A stretch of DNA of 16,625 nt from an uncultured Oscillibacter sp. (GCF_910587525.1 NZ_CAJULS010000042.1:1-16625); one strand, 5' to 3'; numbered from the stretch's first letter, positions 6,652 through 14,423 are shown. Numbers and translations are program-made. Notes: a model not told the origin generated them from the letters alone.

Positions 6652-7896
6652 CGCCGCCTCCGGTGAGAGGGCCCGCAGCGCCGCCTCCGTCTCCCGCAGT
6701 CGGGCAAAGAGCGGGTCCGGCATCTCCAGCGTCTCAATCTCCAGCCCCCGGGCCGTGAAACGGTTCTTGCAGCCGAACCACACGCCCCCCAGGGGCACGG
6801 AGCCGCAGTGCCACGCCCCCCGCAGGCTCAGCAGCAGCTGCATGGCCCCGGAGGACACGGCGGGGGCCACGTAGGGCTTGAACCCCAGCTCCCGGATGCG
6901 GAGGTTGGCCTCCAGGGTCAGGCGGGTCAGCTCCCGGGAGAGTTCATCGTCGTAGTGTTCCACGGAGTTGGCAATCACCAGCCCCTTGCCGTGGGGGCCG
7001 AAGCTGCGGCCCTCGGTGAGGAAGGCAGCAAAGCGGGGGTCCTGTTTCGCAAAGTACGCCGCCCGGGCGTTCATCACCCCCAGGCCAAAGCCCTGCACCT
7101 GCTCCGGCAGAAGGCCTAGACCGTCCCAATTGCCGGCTTCATCCCGGTTAGAGGCCCGCCAGGCCGCCTGGCACAGCTGGTCCACCGGGTCGCTGAGGAC
7201 GATGAAAAGCCCTCGGAAGTCCGCGGCCCTGGCCTGCCGGGCGAACCGCTCCGCAAGGGGCCGGTTAGCCTCCAGCTGGGCCATGCGCACGTCCTGCACG
7301 CCGCTTCCTACCGGCGGAATGGCCCTGGCGGCGGCGAAGATGAATACATCGCAGTCAAAGAGGCGCTCCGGCGGTGCCGCATCCACTGCCGGAAGGGCGT
7401 CATAGTCCCAGGGCCAGGCGATCTGGCCCATCTCCGCGACCCACCGGGCCACGGCGTTCCCACTGAGGTCACAGATGCCGGTGGAGGAGACCACATCGCC
7501 TCCCAGCAGTTTCAGCGCCGTCAGCAGCGTACCGCCCACGTCCCCCACCGCCAGCAGGTGGACCCGCTTCTTCCCCGGCCTGGGTGCGGCGAAATCCAGG
7601 GCCCGCCTCCAGCGGGGGTGCCGGAGGTTCGCGCCGGTAAGGTTGCCTGCCGCAATGGCGGCGGAGACAGCCTCCGGCAGCTCCGGTTCCGCCCCCATCC
7701 GCCGGGGGTCCAGCCAGGCCGCATCCGGGTGCTCCGCCGTCAGCTGGCGGGGGTCTGTCACGCGCCAGGCGGCGGGGTGCAGAGCGGGGTCCCCGCGGAC
7801 CAGAAACAGCTCCGGCGTCCCCGGCTCCGCCGGGGGAAAGGGCAGATCTGCCGCAAAGGATGCAGCCGTTTTTTCGTTGATGTTGTACCAGTACAT
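6646..7896 (-). CDS. Divergent lactate/malate dehydrogenase-like protein with N-terminal extension
   Basis: A 416-residue protein. From about residue 110 it follows the LDH/MDH layout: a Rossmann dinucleotide-binding start HLLAVGDVGGTLLTALKLLG (113-132), an acidic strand end GICDLSG (140-146), FDCDVFIFAAA (180-190), an Arg/Asn pair in VRMAQLEANRPL (203-214), SDPVDQL (235-241) in place of the usual S/T-N-P-V-D, FGLGVMNARAAYF (270-282) in place of GSGTxLDSARF, and GPHGKG (300-305) in place of GEHGDS with the catalytic-type His302. The N-terminal 110 residues are extra and unrecognised (MYWYNINEKTAASF...). The start is the ATG at 7896, downstream of AGGAG/GGAG. It follows the 1601-residue gene by 26 bases. 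The key His and Arg are present, so it may be a working NAD-dependent 2-hydroxy-acid dehydrogenase or a relative with another substrate. Confidence 0.75.
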   Translation of the reverse strand: MYWYNINEKTAASFAADLPFPPAEPGTPELFLVRGDPALHPAAWRVTDPRQLTAEHPDAAWLDPRRMGAEPELPEAVSAAIAAGNLTGANLRHPRWRRALDFAAPRPGKKRVHLLAVGDVGGTLLTALKLLGGDVVSSTGICDLSGNAVARWVAEMGQIAWPWDYDALPAVDAAPPERLFDCDVFIFAAARAIPPVGSGVQDVRMAQLEANRPLAERFARQARAADFRGLFIVLSDPVDQLCQAAWRASNRDEAGNWDGLGLLPEQVQGFGLGVMNARAAYFAKQDPRFAAFLTEGRSFGPHGKGLVIANSVEHYDDELSRELTRLTLEANLRIRELGFKPYVAPAVSSGAMQLLLSLRGAWHCGSVPLGGVWFGCKNRFTARGLEIETLEMPDPLFARLRETEAALRALSPEAAP

Positions 7897-7922
7897 AGGT
7901 CTCCGATCTCCTGTCTTTGTCC

Positions 7923-10900
7923 TTATTCCAGCAGCTCCCGCATCCGCAGCAGCATCTTCAAATCGTTCTCCAGGCACATGGAGGCCGGCAGGCTGGCGTC
8001 GTAGAGCAGGCAGTTCCCCTTATCCGGGCTCAGGGGCAGGATCACCGCCTCACTGAGGCGGGAGAGGGTCAGATTCCGGGCGTAGCGCTCCCGGTAGGCC
8101 GACTCCAGCGCCAGCAGAATATCCCGGCCGTTGGTCAGGCAGGCCATGGAGAAGGCGAACACCGCCTCCCGGCCGCACTCCTTGTAGAACTTGGGGAAGG
8201 CGTAGGGCAGGATCAGGTTCACCGCCGGGGTCAGTCCGGGCACGGAGGCCCGGGCCCCGCCCACGGTGTCGCCGCCGATGAAGGGGTACATGGTGGACTC
8301 CACAAACCAGGCCCGCATGTTGGGGATGTAGTAGACGCTGTCCACCTCCCGGCCCCGGGCGGCCATCAGGTCCCGGCCCCGGCCGGAGAGCAGGCCCACC
8401 ACGCAGCGGTCGATGTCCACGCCCTCCTGCCGGAACAGGGGATCCAGGGCCTGGATGCGGTTGCCGGAGTGGATCAGGTCGTCCACCAGCATCACGGGCC
8501 GGCGGAAGGAGCGGATAGTCCGGATCTGGCTCTCCAAGGGCGCGTAGCCGGGGAAGGCCTGGATGGTGAATGACTTCAGGTCCGGGGCAAAGACCTTGTC
8601 GGTGTGGACGGTCTTAGTGACGGTGTTGGGCACGGCGCTGCCCCGGAGAATCTTGCCGAAGGGCACGCACATCTTGGGGCCCAGGACCCGGGGGACGGTG
8701 GGCTCGGCGGGCACGCCGTTGAGGTCCGTCAGCTTTCCCACAAGCCGGTGGTAGATGACCTCGGCGTTGAGGGACAGCACCAGCGCCCCGGGGTACAGTC
8801 CGCAGATGGCCCGCTGGAGCTGGTGGTGGGCCTTTCGGATGGCCGTGAGCACCTGGAGGTCGGAGGAAAAGGGCTCTTTCAGGGTGGTGGGAATGTTCTG
8901 GAGCAGCACCGCCGGGGAGCGCATGTCCACCAGCAGCAACGGCCGCTCCTCTGTTCCGGCGATTTGGACAAAACCCTGCCGGGCCAGCAGGTCCAGCATC
9001 TCCTCCCCGGCGGCGGGGCCATACCAGGCGGCATAGCCGCAGTCCTCGCCCATGGCCTGGGACAGGGCCTCCGTCAGAAGGAGCTGTCCGGCGTCATAAC
9101 TGAAATTGGGGATGCGGGCCAGGTACAGTCCGGTCAGCAGCCGGATCCGCCCCGCCGCGCGGCAGCGCACCGCGTCGGCCAGATCTTCATCCCCGAAGGC
9201 GCCGTACAGTCCCCGGTCATTGACGGTCCGCAGGGTCAAAAAGCCCAGAATCCGCTCCCCGGGCAGGGTGTGGCGCAGAACCAGCACGCTGTCCCGGCTG
9301 TCCGGATCCGGCAGGGGGCGGCGCTCTGCGGCGGCCATGGCGCAAAGCTCCTCCCACAGCGGCGCCTCCGGGCGCTCCGCCCACTCAAAGCGCAGAAAGC
9401 CCGTCCGGATGACCTGCTTGTACTGGGGCTCCCGCAGGTACAGGCTGTTGCGGTAGATGTAGTCCTGCACCGAGGGCTCGATGAGGTTGGAGATATCCCG
9501 CCCCAGGTCGATGTTCTCCCGGATGCGGGTGGAGCTGATGTTCTCCAGGTGGGTGGGCAGCTGGAGCTGGAGCACATCCCCCAGAATACAGGAGAGGTCC
9601 GCGTCGATCTCCCGGCCCTCGGCGTCGCTGGAGCGGCGGAAGACGATGTGGTTGAGGTAGTGGACAGAGCCGGGGGAGGGCGGCGCCTTGTAGGAGGAGG
9701 CGCCCGCCACCACGTCGGACCCCACCGCCAGATACAGCGCCTGCCCCGCGAACACCTGCCGCAGGCGGTTCAGGTCGGCGGGAGTGGCCAGATTCACCGG
9801 GATATCGTGGGGGAAGAGGTACACGTCGAACTCGTCCGCCACGGACATGCTGACGATCTGCCGCCGGATCAGAGAGGGCTGGGCCTTCTTGGACCAGGAG
9901 AACTCGTCTACCGCCAGATACACCTCGAACCCCAGGTCCCGGATGGCCTGGACGATGCCCTTGTGGCTGAGGGAGAAGGGATCGAAGGTGCCGGGGAAGA
10001 AGGCGGCCTTCCCCGGAATCTCAAATTGAAAGGGCCCGCTCTGGATCTTGTGGAGGACGATGAAGCGGTAGATATGGGACAGCGATGCCGCGGTATAGAA
10101 GAAGGTCAGTTCCTCCTCCGGCTGCTCGCCGATGAGGAACAGCAGCTTTTTGCTGATTAAAGTGAAGAGGGAGGTCTTCTCGTCATAGCCCAGGGCTTTG
10201 GAGGCGAAGAGTCCGCCCAGAATGTGGAGGGCCTCCTGCCGCGCCGCCTCCCGGCGGTCCGCCAGACCCTTGAGGAGAAGGCCGGCCAGGGTTTTCCGGC
10301 GGACGGAGGAATCCGCCCCCTCGCCAAAGCGGGCGGCGTAGACAGTGTAGTGCTCCAGCATGGCTCCCACGGTGGACAGGGCCGCCGCCACCACATCGGT
10401 GTTGGGGGAGGAGAGCAGGGCGGCCATCTGGACCACCACCTCATCCAGCTCCCGGGGTGTCAGCCACAGCACGAACTGGCCCAGGTACTCCGGGATATAC
10501 TTGGAGATCTCCGCCTGCCCGGTCTCCAGGGCCTTGGACATCTCCACGGCGATCTCGTTGCGCCGGTCCGGCGTCAGCGCCGGGGCAATGGACAGAAGAG
10601 CCGCCCCCGCCATCCGCCGCACCACCACGTGCTCGCTGACCTTGATGAGGTTGGAAAAGTGGGTGGCGATCTGCAGGGCATTGGCCCCGCCGTCCCGCTC
10701 TACCTGGTCCAGCAGGTACTCCACGCCGGCGGCCTTCAGAATCCAGGGCGTGGCGGTTTTGAGATTGTCCAGGGACACGCCGCTGGCCGTGCCTGGCCGG
10801 CCCAGCAGGGCTTTTTTGGCGGTGACATCCAGCCCCAGCCGCTCCCCCAGCTGTACCTGGAGGAACAGCAGCGGCAGGCTGGCGGTGCAGTCCGCCGCCT

Positions 10901-12728
10901 CCACGGCGGCGGCAATGGACTGCCGCTCCGACGCCGTCTCCGGCAGGAAGTTCAGAAGGTGCCGGAACAGCCGCAGAGCGGCCGCCTTCTGGAGCGCCTC
11001 GCCCCGGTCCAGCCACCAGGCGGCAAAGGCGGTCAGGGTGCTATAGGCGCCGGGGTCCGCCCGCTCCAGAGGGGCGTTCATCACGGCGTCCAGCAGGGCA
11101 AAGGCCGCGTCCGGCTCCGCGGCGGCGGGGTCCTGATAGTGGCGCAGCAGCTCTGCGGCGAAACGGGGGGCGTCCCTGTCGGAGCACTCCCCCAGCAGGG
11201 CGTCCACCGCGGTTTTGGCCTGATAACGGATCATGCTGGTCTGGCGGGGGGTCAGGCGGCGGTCCGGGTGAATCAGCTTTTCCAGGTACTCCGCCCACAG
11301 CTGGAAGGGCCGCTCCTCCAGGGGGTCCGGGGCGGCCCCGGCGGGCAGCTCCTTCTTGTAGCCGGAGAGGAACCCCGCCAGCATCCTTCCGATGAGGGCG
11401 GCGGCATGGCGCCGGATGTCGCCGTCCGCCGACAGCAGCAGCTCATAGAGGAAGTCCAGGGTCTGCTCCTTCTGGCCCGCGCTCCAGTAGGTGAAATACT
11501 CCTCGAAGATGGACACATAGGCCCGCAGGCGGCCGGCGTCCTTCTCGCTGCGGGCGGCCTCCAGGGTGGCCAGGAACAGATGCTCCCGGCCCAGGCGGTG
11601 CATCAGGCGGATGTTGTGGTCCACGGCGGTGTAGCGCAGGTAGTACACCACCTCATCCGGGGAGGCCAGAGCGGCGTTCCGCCGGAGGACCGGGGGGATG
11701 CCGGGGCTCTCCAGGGTGGTGTCCACACCAAAGTAGGTGAGATACTCCTCGAAATCCCGCAGCTTGGCGTAGACGAACTGGTACCGCCGCCGCTTGGCGT
11801 CGTCCACGTTGTCCAGCTTGCTTAAAATCACGTCGAAGGCGTCTTTTAAGGAGAAGAGCTCCGCAATCTCCCCGCCATCCGCCCCCCGGGACTGCTTCAC
11901 CCGGAAGTCGGCGTACACCAGCACCAGCGACTCCGAGGACAGGTTCTCGATCTCCAGGTCCCACACGGAGTGGTTGGCGGCAATGTGGCCGATGGAGCTG
12001 AGGCCCCGCCGGGTGCACCACTGGTCGGTGTAGTAGTAGTGGAGGTAGGGCACCCGCTCCCCGGGTTTGCAGCCGAACTTGCCGATGTCGTGGGCGGCGG
12101 CGGCGCCGCTCATGAGCCCCAGGTCGATACGTCCGCCCCCGGCCCTGAAGGCCCGGGCCACGGTCATGGCGGCGTGGTGGACGCCGGCAATGTGCTCCAG
12201 AGTCCGGAAGGGCGTCACCTCCCGGCCCAGGCGCAGCAGCTCGTAGACGTACTCCATCCGCAGGCGCTTCAGGAAGATGCGGTACTCCGCCGCGACGGCG
12301 CTGCCGGAGAGCTCCTCCTCCGTGCAGAAGGCGAAGTCCAGCCAGGGGTCGAAGGGCAGGGCCTGCCGCTCCGCGTCAAAGAGCACCTGGAGGAACTGGA
12401 GGAAGCACAGCGCCCCGTCCCACTGGGCGGAGGTGTGGACCTCGTCCGCCTGAGGGTAGAGGAGGGACAGCGCCACCTGGTAGGCGCAGCGGAGCCAGCC
12501 CTCCTCCGGCTCCGGGGCCAGGGCGTCCAGCACCGGGCGGAAGGAGGCCAGCGCCTGGGCGCAGGTCAGCCGCTCCCGGATGGGGAGCAGGGGGGAGAGC
12601 ATGGACTTCCAGTCGGCGGCGCCGAAGACCCGCCGGATGTCCTTGCGGGTGAACCCCAGTTTTTTCAAAAATGCCCGGTCGTTGAAGGTCTCGACCAGAC
12701 GGATGCGCAGAGCCTTGTCCTGATCCAT
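7923..12728 (-). CDS. 1601-residue fusion: HD hydrolase, helical repeats, NMN-adenylyltransferase-like, GNAT-like, phosphoribosyltransferase
   Basis: One uninterrupted protein with four enzyme-like parts. (1) HD domain, about 178-280: HIAGVHH, the AHDIGKFG metal motif (H213, D214), H248/H253 and D274. (2) Long helical-repeat region, about 380-890, HEAT/ARM-like, with no catalytic motif. (3) Nucleotidylyltransferase fold, about 905-1100: FFPGTFDPFSLSH (910-922) and ISSTRIREN (1064-1072), the two signatures of NMN/nicotinate-mononucleotide adenylyltransferases, although the first His of HxGH is Ser919. (4) GNAT-like region, about 1105-1270, with FSYDAGQLLLTEALSQAM and LLARQGFVQI. (5) Phosphoribosyltransferase, about 1290-1540, with the PRPP loop VMLVDDLIHSGNRI (1412-1425). 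The ATG at 12728 has AAAGGAG eight bases upstream; a longer reading to 12875 has no ribosome site. It is the first gene of a leftward operon. The domains point to nucleotide or NAD-precursor metabolism or signalling; the substrate is unknown. No signal peptide or membrane segment. Confidence 0.85.
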   Translation of the reverse strand: MDQDKALRIRLVETFNDRAFLKKLGFTRKDIRRVFGAADWKSMLSPLLPIRERLTCAQALASFRPVLDALAPEPEEGWLRCAYQVALSLLYPQADEVHTSAQWDGALCFLQFLQVLFDAERQALPFDPWLDFAFCTEEELSGSAVAAEYRIFLKRLRMEYVYELLRLGREVTPFRTLEHIAGVHHAAMTVARAFRAGGGRIDLGLMSGAAAAHDIGKFGCKPGERVPYLHYYYTDQWCTRRGLSSIGHIAANHSVWDLEIENLSSESLVLVYADFRVKQSRGADGGEIAELFSLKDAFDVILSKLDNVDDAKRRRYQFVYAKLRDFEEYLTYFGVDTTLESPGIPPVLRRNAALASPDEVVYYLRYTAVDHNIRLMHRLGREHLFLATLEAARSEKDAGRLRAYVSIFEEYFTYWSAGQKEQTLDFLYELLLSADGDIRRHAAALIGRMLAGFLSGYKKELPAGAAPDPLEERPFQLWAEYLEKLIHPDRRLTPRQTSMIRYQAKTAVDALLGECSDRDAPRFAAELLRHYQDPAAAEPDAAFALLDAVMNAPLERADPGAYSTLTAFAAWWLDRGEALQKAAALRLFRHLLNFLPETASERQSIAAAVEAADCTASLPLLFLQVQLGERLGLDVTAKKALLGRPGTASGVSLDNLKTATPWILKAAGVEYLLDQVERDGGANALQIATHFSNLIKVSEHVVVRRMAGAALLSIAPALTPDRRNEIAVEMSKALETGQAEISKYIPEYLGQFVLWLTPRELDEVVVQMAALLSSPNTDVVAAALSTVGAMLEHYTVYAARFGEGADSSVRRKTLAGLLLKGLADRREAARQEALHILGGLFASKALGYDEKTSLFTLISKKLLFLIGEQPEEELTFFYTAASLSHIYRFIVLHKIQSGPFQFEIPGKAAFFPGTFDPFSLSHKGIVQAIRDLGFEVYLAVDEFSWSKKAQPSLIRRQIVSMSVADEFDVYLFPHDIPVNLATPADLNRLRQVFAGQALYLAVGSDVVAGASSYKAPPSPGSVHYLNHIVFRRSSDAEGREIDADLSCILGDVLQLQLPTHLENISSTRIRENIDLGRDISNLIEPSVQDYIYRNSLYLREPQYKQVIRTGFLRFEWAERPEAPLWEELCAMAAAERRPLPDPDSRDSVLVLRHTLPGERILGFLTLRTVNDRGLYGAFGDEDLADAVRCRAAGRIRLLTGLYLARIPNFSYDAGQLLLTEALSQAMGEDCGYAAWYGPAAGEEMLDLLARQGFVQIAGTEERPLLLVDMRSPAVLLQNIPTTLKEPFSSDLQVLTAIRKAHHQLQRAICGLYPGALVLSLNAEVIYHRLVGKLTDLNGVPAEPTVPRVLGPKMCVPFGKILRGSAVPNTVTKTVHTDKVFAPDLKSFTIQAFPGYAPLESQIRTIRSFRRPVMLVDDLIHSGNRIQALDPLFRQEGVDIDRCVVGLLSGRGRDLMAARGREVDSVYYIPNMRAWFVESTMYPFIGGDTVGGARASVPGLTPAVNLILPYAFPKFYKECGREAVFAFSMACLTNGRDILLALESAYRERYARNLTLSRLSEAVILPLSPDKGNCLLYDASLPASMCLENDLKMLLRMRELLE

Positions 12729-12774
12729 CGTGTTTGCTCCTTTCCGCCCGCGGGGGGATGGATTGATTGTCTCC

Positions 12775-12780
12775 ATTATA
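12775..12780 (-). promoter_or_regulatory. Possible -10 element for the 1601-residue gene operon
   Basis: On the minus strand TATAAT lies about 47 bases before the ATG at 12728. The hexamer 17 bases upstream of it (TTCCCT) is a poor -35, so the promoter may be weak or need an activator. No operator-like palindrome is visible around it. Confidence 0.4.
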
Positions 12781-13141
12781 CCGCATCCGGCGGCGGGAGG
12801 GAAGCGGAAATTTAGGAGGTTGGCTTGAAGGCGGTTGACAGTTCTATTAGAATCTATTAAACTTAACTTTGACAAACCTTAAAAGCAATTTCTGCTTATC
12901 CGAGGGAGCGGGCTGATAAACATTGGATTTTTTCAAAATGATTTTATAGATGCGATCGGAGCAGGTATTTACAAAATAGCGGTAAGCCATCATGGAAGAG
13001 CGGCATAAGTGACAGAATGAAGTCGGCAGGGGGAAAACAAGAGGCACTTAACAATTTTTTGAATCCCCAACAGGAAACAACTGGATAACTCCTTCTGCGG
13101 GAGATTTACAGCTTACTCCATACATTCCGAAACGCAAACAG
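12781..13141. other. Intergenic region without a recognised gene
   Basis: About 360 bases between the operon promoter region and the terminator of the rhomboid-like gene. It is visibly more AT-rich than its surroundings. A plus-strand TTGACA (12835-12840) with TAAACT 17 bases later resembles a promoter but leads to no gene. A 66-codon minus-strand reading (12847-13047) has no ribosome site and no recognisable motif. It may be a decayed remnant of acquired DNA. Confidence 0.4.
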
Positions 13142-13172
13142 CGGAAGGCCGCCCCAAAGGGGCGGCCTTCCG
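13142..13172 (-). terminator. Terminator of the rhomboid-like gene
   Basis: A perfect 14-bp stem (CGGAAGGCCGCCCC, 13142-13155, with its complement at 13159-13172) closes a three-base loop, beginning five bases after the stop of the leftward gene at 13177. The following minus-strand sequence (CTGTTTGCGTTTC) is moderately T-rich, so termination may be imperfect but likely. Confidence 0.8.
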
Positions 13173-13176
13173 TCGA

Positions 13177-14055
13177 TCACTCGGTAAAATGTACGTGGTT
13201 GAAGATGTGTTCCTGGCAGAAGCAGTGGTATCCCTGGCAGCGGGAGCAGTACCGGAACTCCAGGTCCGGCCACTCCGTGTCGGTCCGCCCACAGACGGCG
13301 CACTTGTGGCGGTAGCCCCGCTCCTCTTCCCGCTTCTTCTGCTGCCGGGCGGCGGCCTTGAACTGGATGGTCTGGTGGGAAGTCTGGTGCTTCGCCCGCC
13401 CCCGGCGCCAGGCGATTTCGTCGGTGATGTTGGTCCAGAAGAAGACGATGAAGTTCAAAAGGGCAATGATGGGCAGCAGGGCTCCCAGAATGTTTCCCCG
13501 CAGCAGACTCTGAACCACCGCCAGGGCGAAAAGTGCGGCGTCAAACCAGGCCAGCCACTTTACCTTCACCGGGATGAAGAAGAACAGCAGGAAACGGGTC
13601 TCCGGGTACAGCATGGCGAAGGCAAAGAACATGGATTGGTTTACATAATCCGCGCCGGTGATGTGGGCGCCGCCGCTGAGCAGGCCGATGACCGCGCCGG
13701 TGATGACCGTCAGCACCACGCCGGAGATGTAATAGAGGCTGAATTTTGCCGTGCCCCACTCCCGCTCCAGGGTGGTGCCGATCATATAGTAGAGGTGCAG
13801 GAAGAACACCAGCCAGATGGCCTGGTTCAGGCTGTAAAAGCCGGGGAAGAAGATGAAGGTCACCAGACGCCAGATCTCCCCGTGAAGGATGGCGTTCCAG
13901 TCAAAGGCCAGGAAGCTGACGGCCCCGTATCCGGCGAACACGATGAGAAAATAGACGATGGCGTTGCCGATGACGATGTACTTCATCAGGTTGGGGATAC
14001 CGAAGTTGGGGTGGTTGTACGCGAAGCGGTCCACCGCGCGGTTGAGCTTTTTCAA
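13177..14055 (-). CDS. Rhomboid-like membrane protein with C-terminal metal-binding domain
   Basis: A 292-residue protein with about six membrane segments (from about residue 25 to 208) in a rhomboid-like arrangement. HGEIWRLVTFIFFP (58-71) is the typical rhomboid L1 loop (GxxWRlxT..F). The usual catalytic GxSG is absent; the equivalent place reads VNQSMFFAFAMLYPE (138-152), and no helix-6 catalytic His is obvious, so it is probably a pseudoprotease, possibly a membrane chaperone. After a basic linker (216-250) the C-terminus has CAVC (252-255), CSRC (270-273) and further HC.C..H...H.H residues (277-289), a zinc-ribbon-like domain. The start is TTG at 14055 with GGAGG seven bases ahead; the longer reading to 14136 crosses the promoter. 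It stands alone with its own promoter and terminator, divergent from metK. The metal and substrate are unknown. Confidence 0.8.
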   Translation of the reverse strand: MKKLNRAVDRFAYNHPNFGIPNLMKYIVIGNAIVYFLIVFAGYGAVSFLAFDWNAILHGEIWRLVTFIFFPGFYSLNQAIWLVFFLHLYYMIGTTLEREWGTAKFSLYYISGVVLTVITGAVIGLLSGGAHITGADYVNQSMFFAFAMLYPETRFLLFFFIPVKVKWLAWFDAALFALAVVQSLLRGNILGALLPIIALLNFIVFFWTNITDEIAWRRGRAKHQTSHQTIQFKAAARQQKKREEERGYRHKCAVCGRTDTEWPDLEFRYCSRCQGYHCFCQEHIFNHVHFTE

Positions 14056-14107
14056 AGGGAATCCCTCCAGAAGGTAAAATTCGGAAAAACCACACAGGTA
14101 ATAAATT

Positions 14108-14136
14108 ATTATACCCGCTTTCCGGTGAAAAGTCAT
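14108..14136 (-). promoter_or_regulatory. Promoter of the rhomboid-like gene
   Basis: On the minus strand ATGACT (14136-14131, four of six bases matching the -35 consensus) is 17 bases from a perfect TATAAT (14113-14108). The leader would be about 45 bases and contains the GGAGG site before the TTG start. Confidence 0.7.
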
Positions 14137-14195
14137 GTATATTTTTTGAACGTTGACAAAAAGTGGTTTTTTCTAAAAAATCCAGAAAAGGGTCC

Positions 14196-14224
14196 TTGAC
14201 AAATCCCCGGGAGCTGACTATTAT
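14196..14224 (+). promoter_or_regulatory. metK promoter
   Basis: TTGACA (14196-14201) and TATTAT (14219-14224) with a 17-base spacer, a near-consensus sigma-A promoter. Transcription would begin near 14231, about 15 bases before the riboswitch aptamer. Confidence 0.85.
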
Positions 14225-14246
14225 GAGTAATAACAACTTCATCATC

Positions 14247-14337
14247 CCTTATCAAGAGTGGCGGAGGGACCGGCCCTGCGAAGCCACGGCAACCTGTTCT
14301 TCAAGGTGCCAAATCCGACGGATACCGACAGATGAGG
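14247..14337 (+). promoter_or_regulatory. SAM-I riboswitch (S box) aptamer
   Basis: The conserved SAM-I core is present in order: TTATCAAGAGTGGCGGAGGG (14249-14268), CCGGCCCTGCGAAGCC, then CGGCAACC (14287-14294), AAGGTGCCAAATCC (14303-14316) and the closing GATGAGG (14331-14337). CCTTATC (14247-14253) pairs with GATGAGG to form P1. S-adenosylmethionine binding stabilises P1 and allows the terminator at 14356-14386 to form, shutting off synthesis of the SAM synthase downstream. The fit to the family and to the gene it controls is excellent. Confidence 0.96.
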
Positions 14338-14355
14338 AGCGGAAAGATTTTTTCG

Positions 14356-14386
14356 CGCGTTTCGCCTGTCGAAACGCGTGTTTTTT
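14356..14386 (+). terminator. Riboswitch-controlled terminator before metK
   Basis: A 9-bp stem CGCGTTTCG (14356-14364) / CGAAACGCG (14370-14378) with a CCTGT loop, followed by TGTTTTTT. It lies between the SAM-I aptamer and metK and is the expression platform. The partner strand of the antiterminator was not resolved by eye. Confidence 0.9.
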
Positions 14387-14423
14387 CTGCCTCCGCGACA
14401 AATCAGAAAAGGAGACGAGTACA

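Noticed and set aside
8604..11825. Long plus-strand open frames (518 and 533 codons) opposite the fusion gene
   Set aside because: Rich in Gly, Gln, Val, Pro and His from reverse-reading of biased codons; no motifs, and the opposite strand carries several clear enzyme signatures.
12729..12875. N-terminal extension of the fusion protein to 12875
   Set aside because: The extra 49 codons cross the -10-like TATAAT and lack a ribosome site, whereas the ATG at 12728 follows AAAGGAG at the right distance.
12847..13047. 66-codon minus-strand ORF in the AT-rich intergenic tract
   Set aside because: No ribosome site, no recognisable motif and no coupling with neighbours.
14163..14423. In-frame N-terminal extension of metK
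   Set aside because: It would translate the promoter, the SAM-I aptamer and the terminator; the ATG at 14424 has a proper ribosome site and gives the normal MetK N-terminus.
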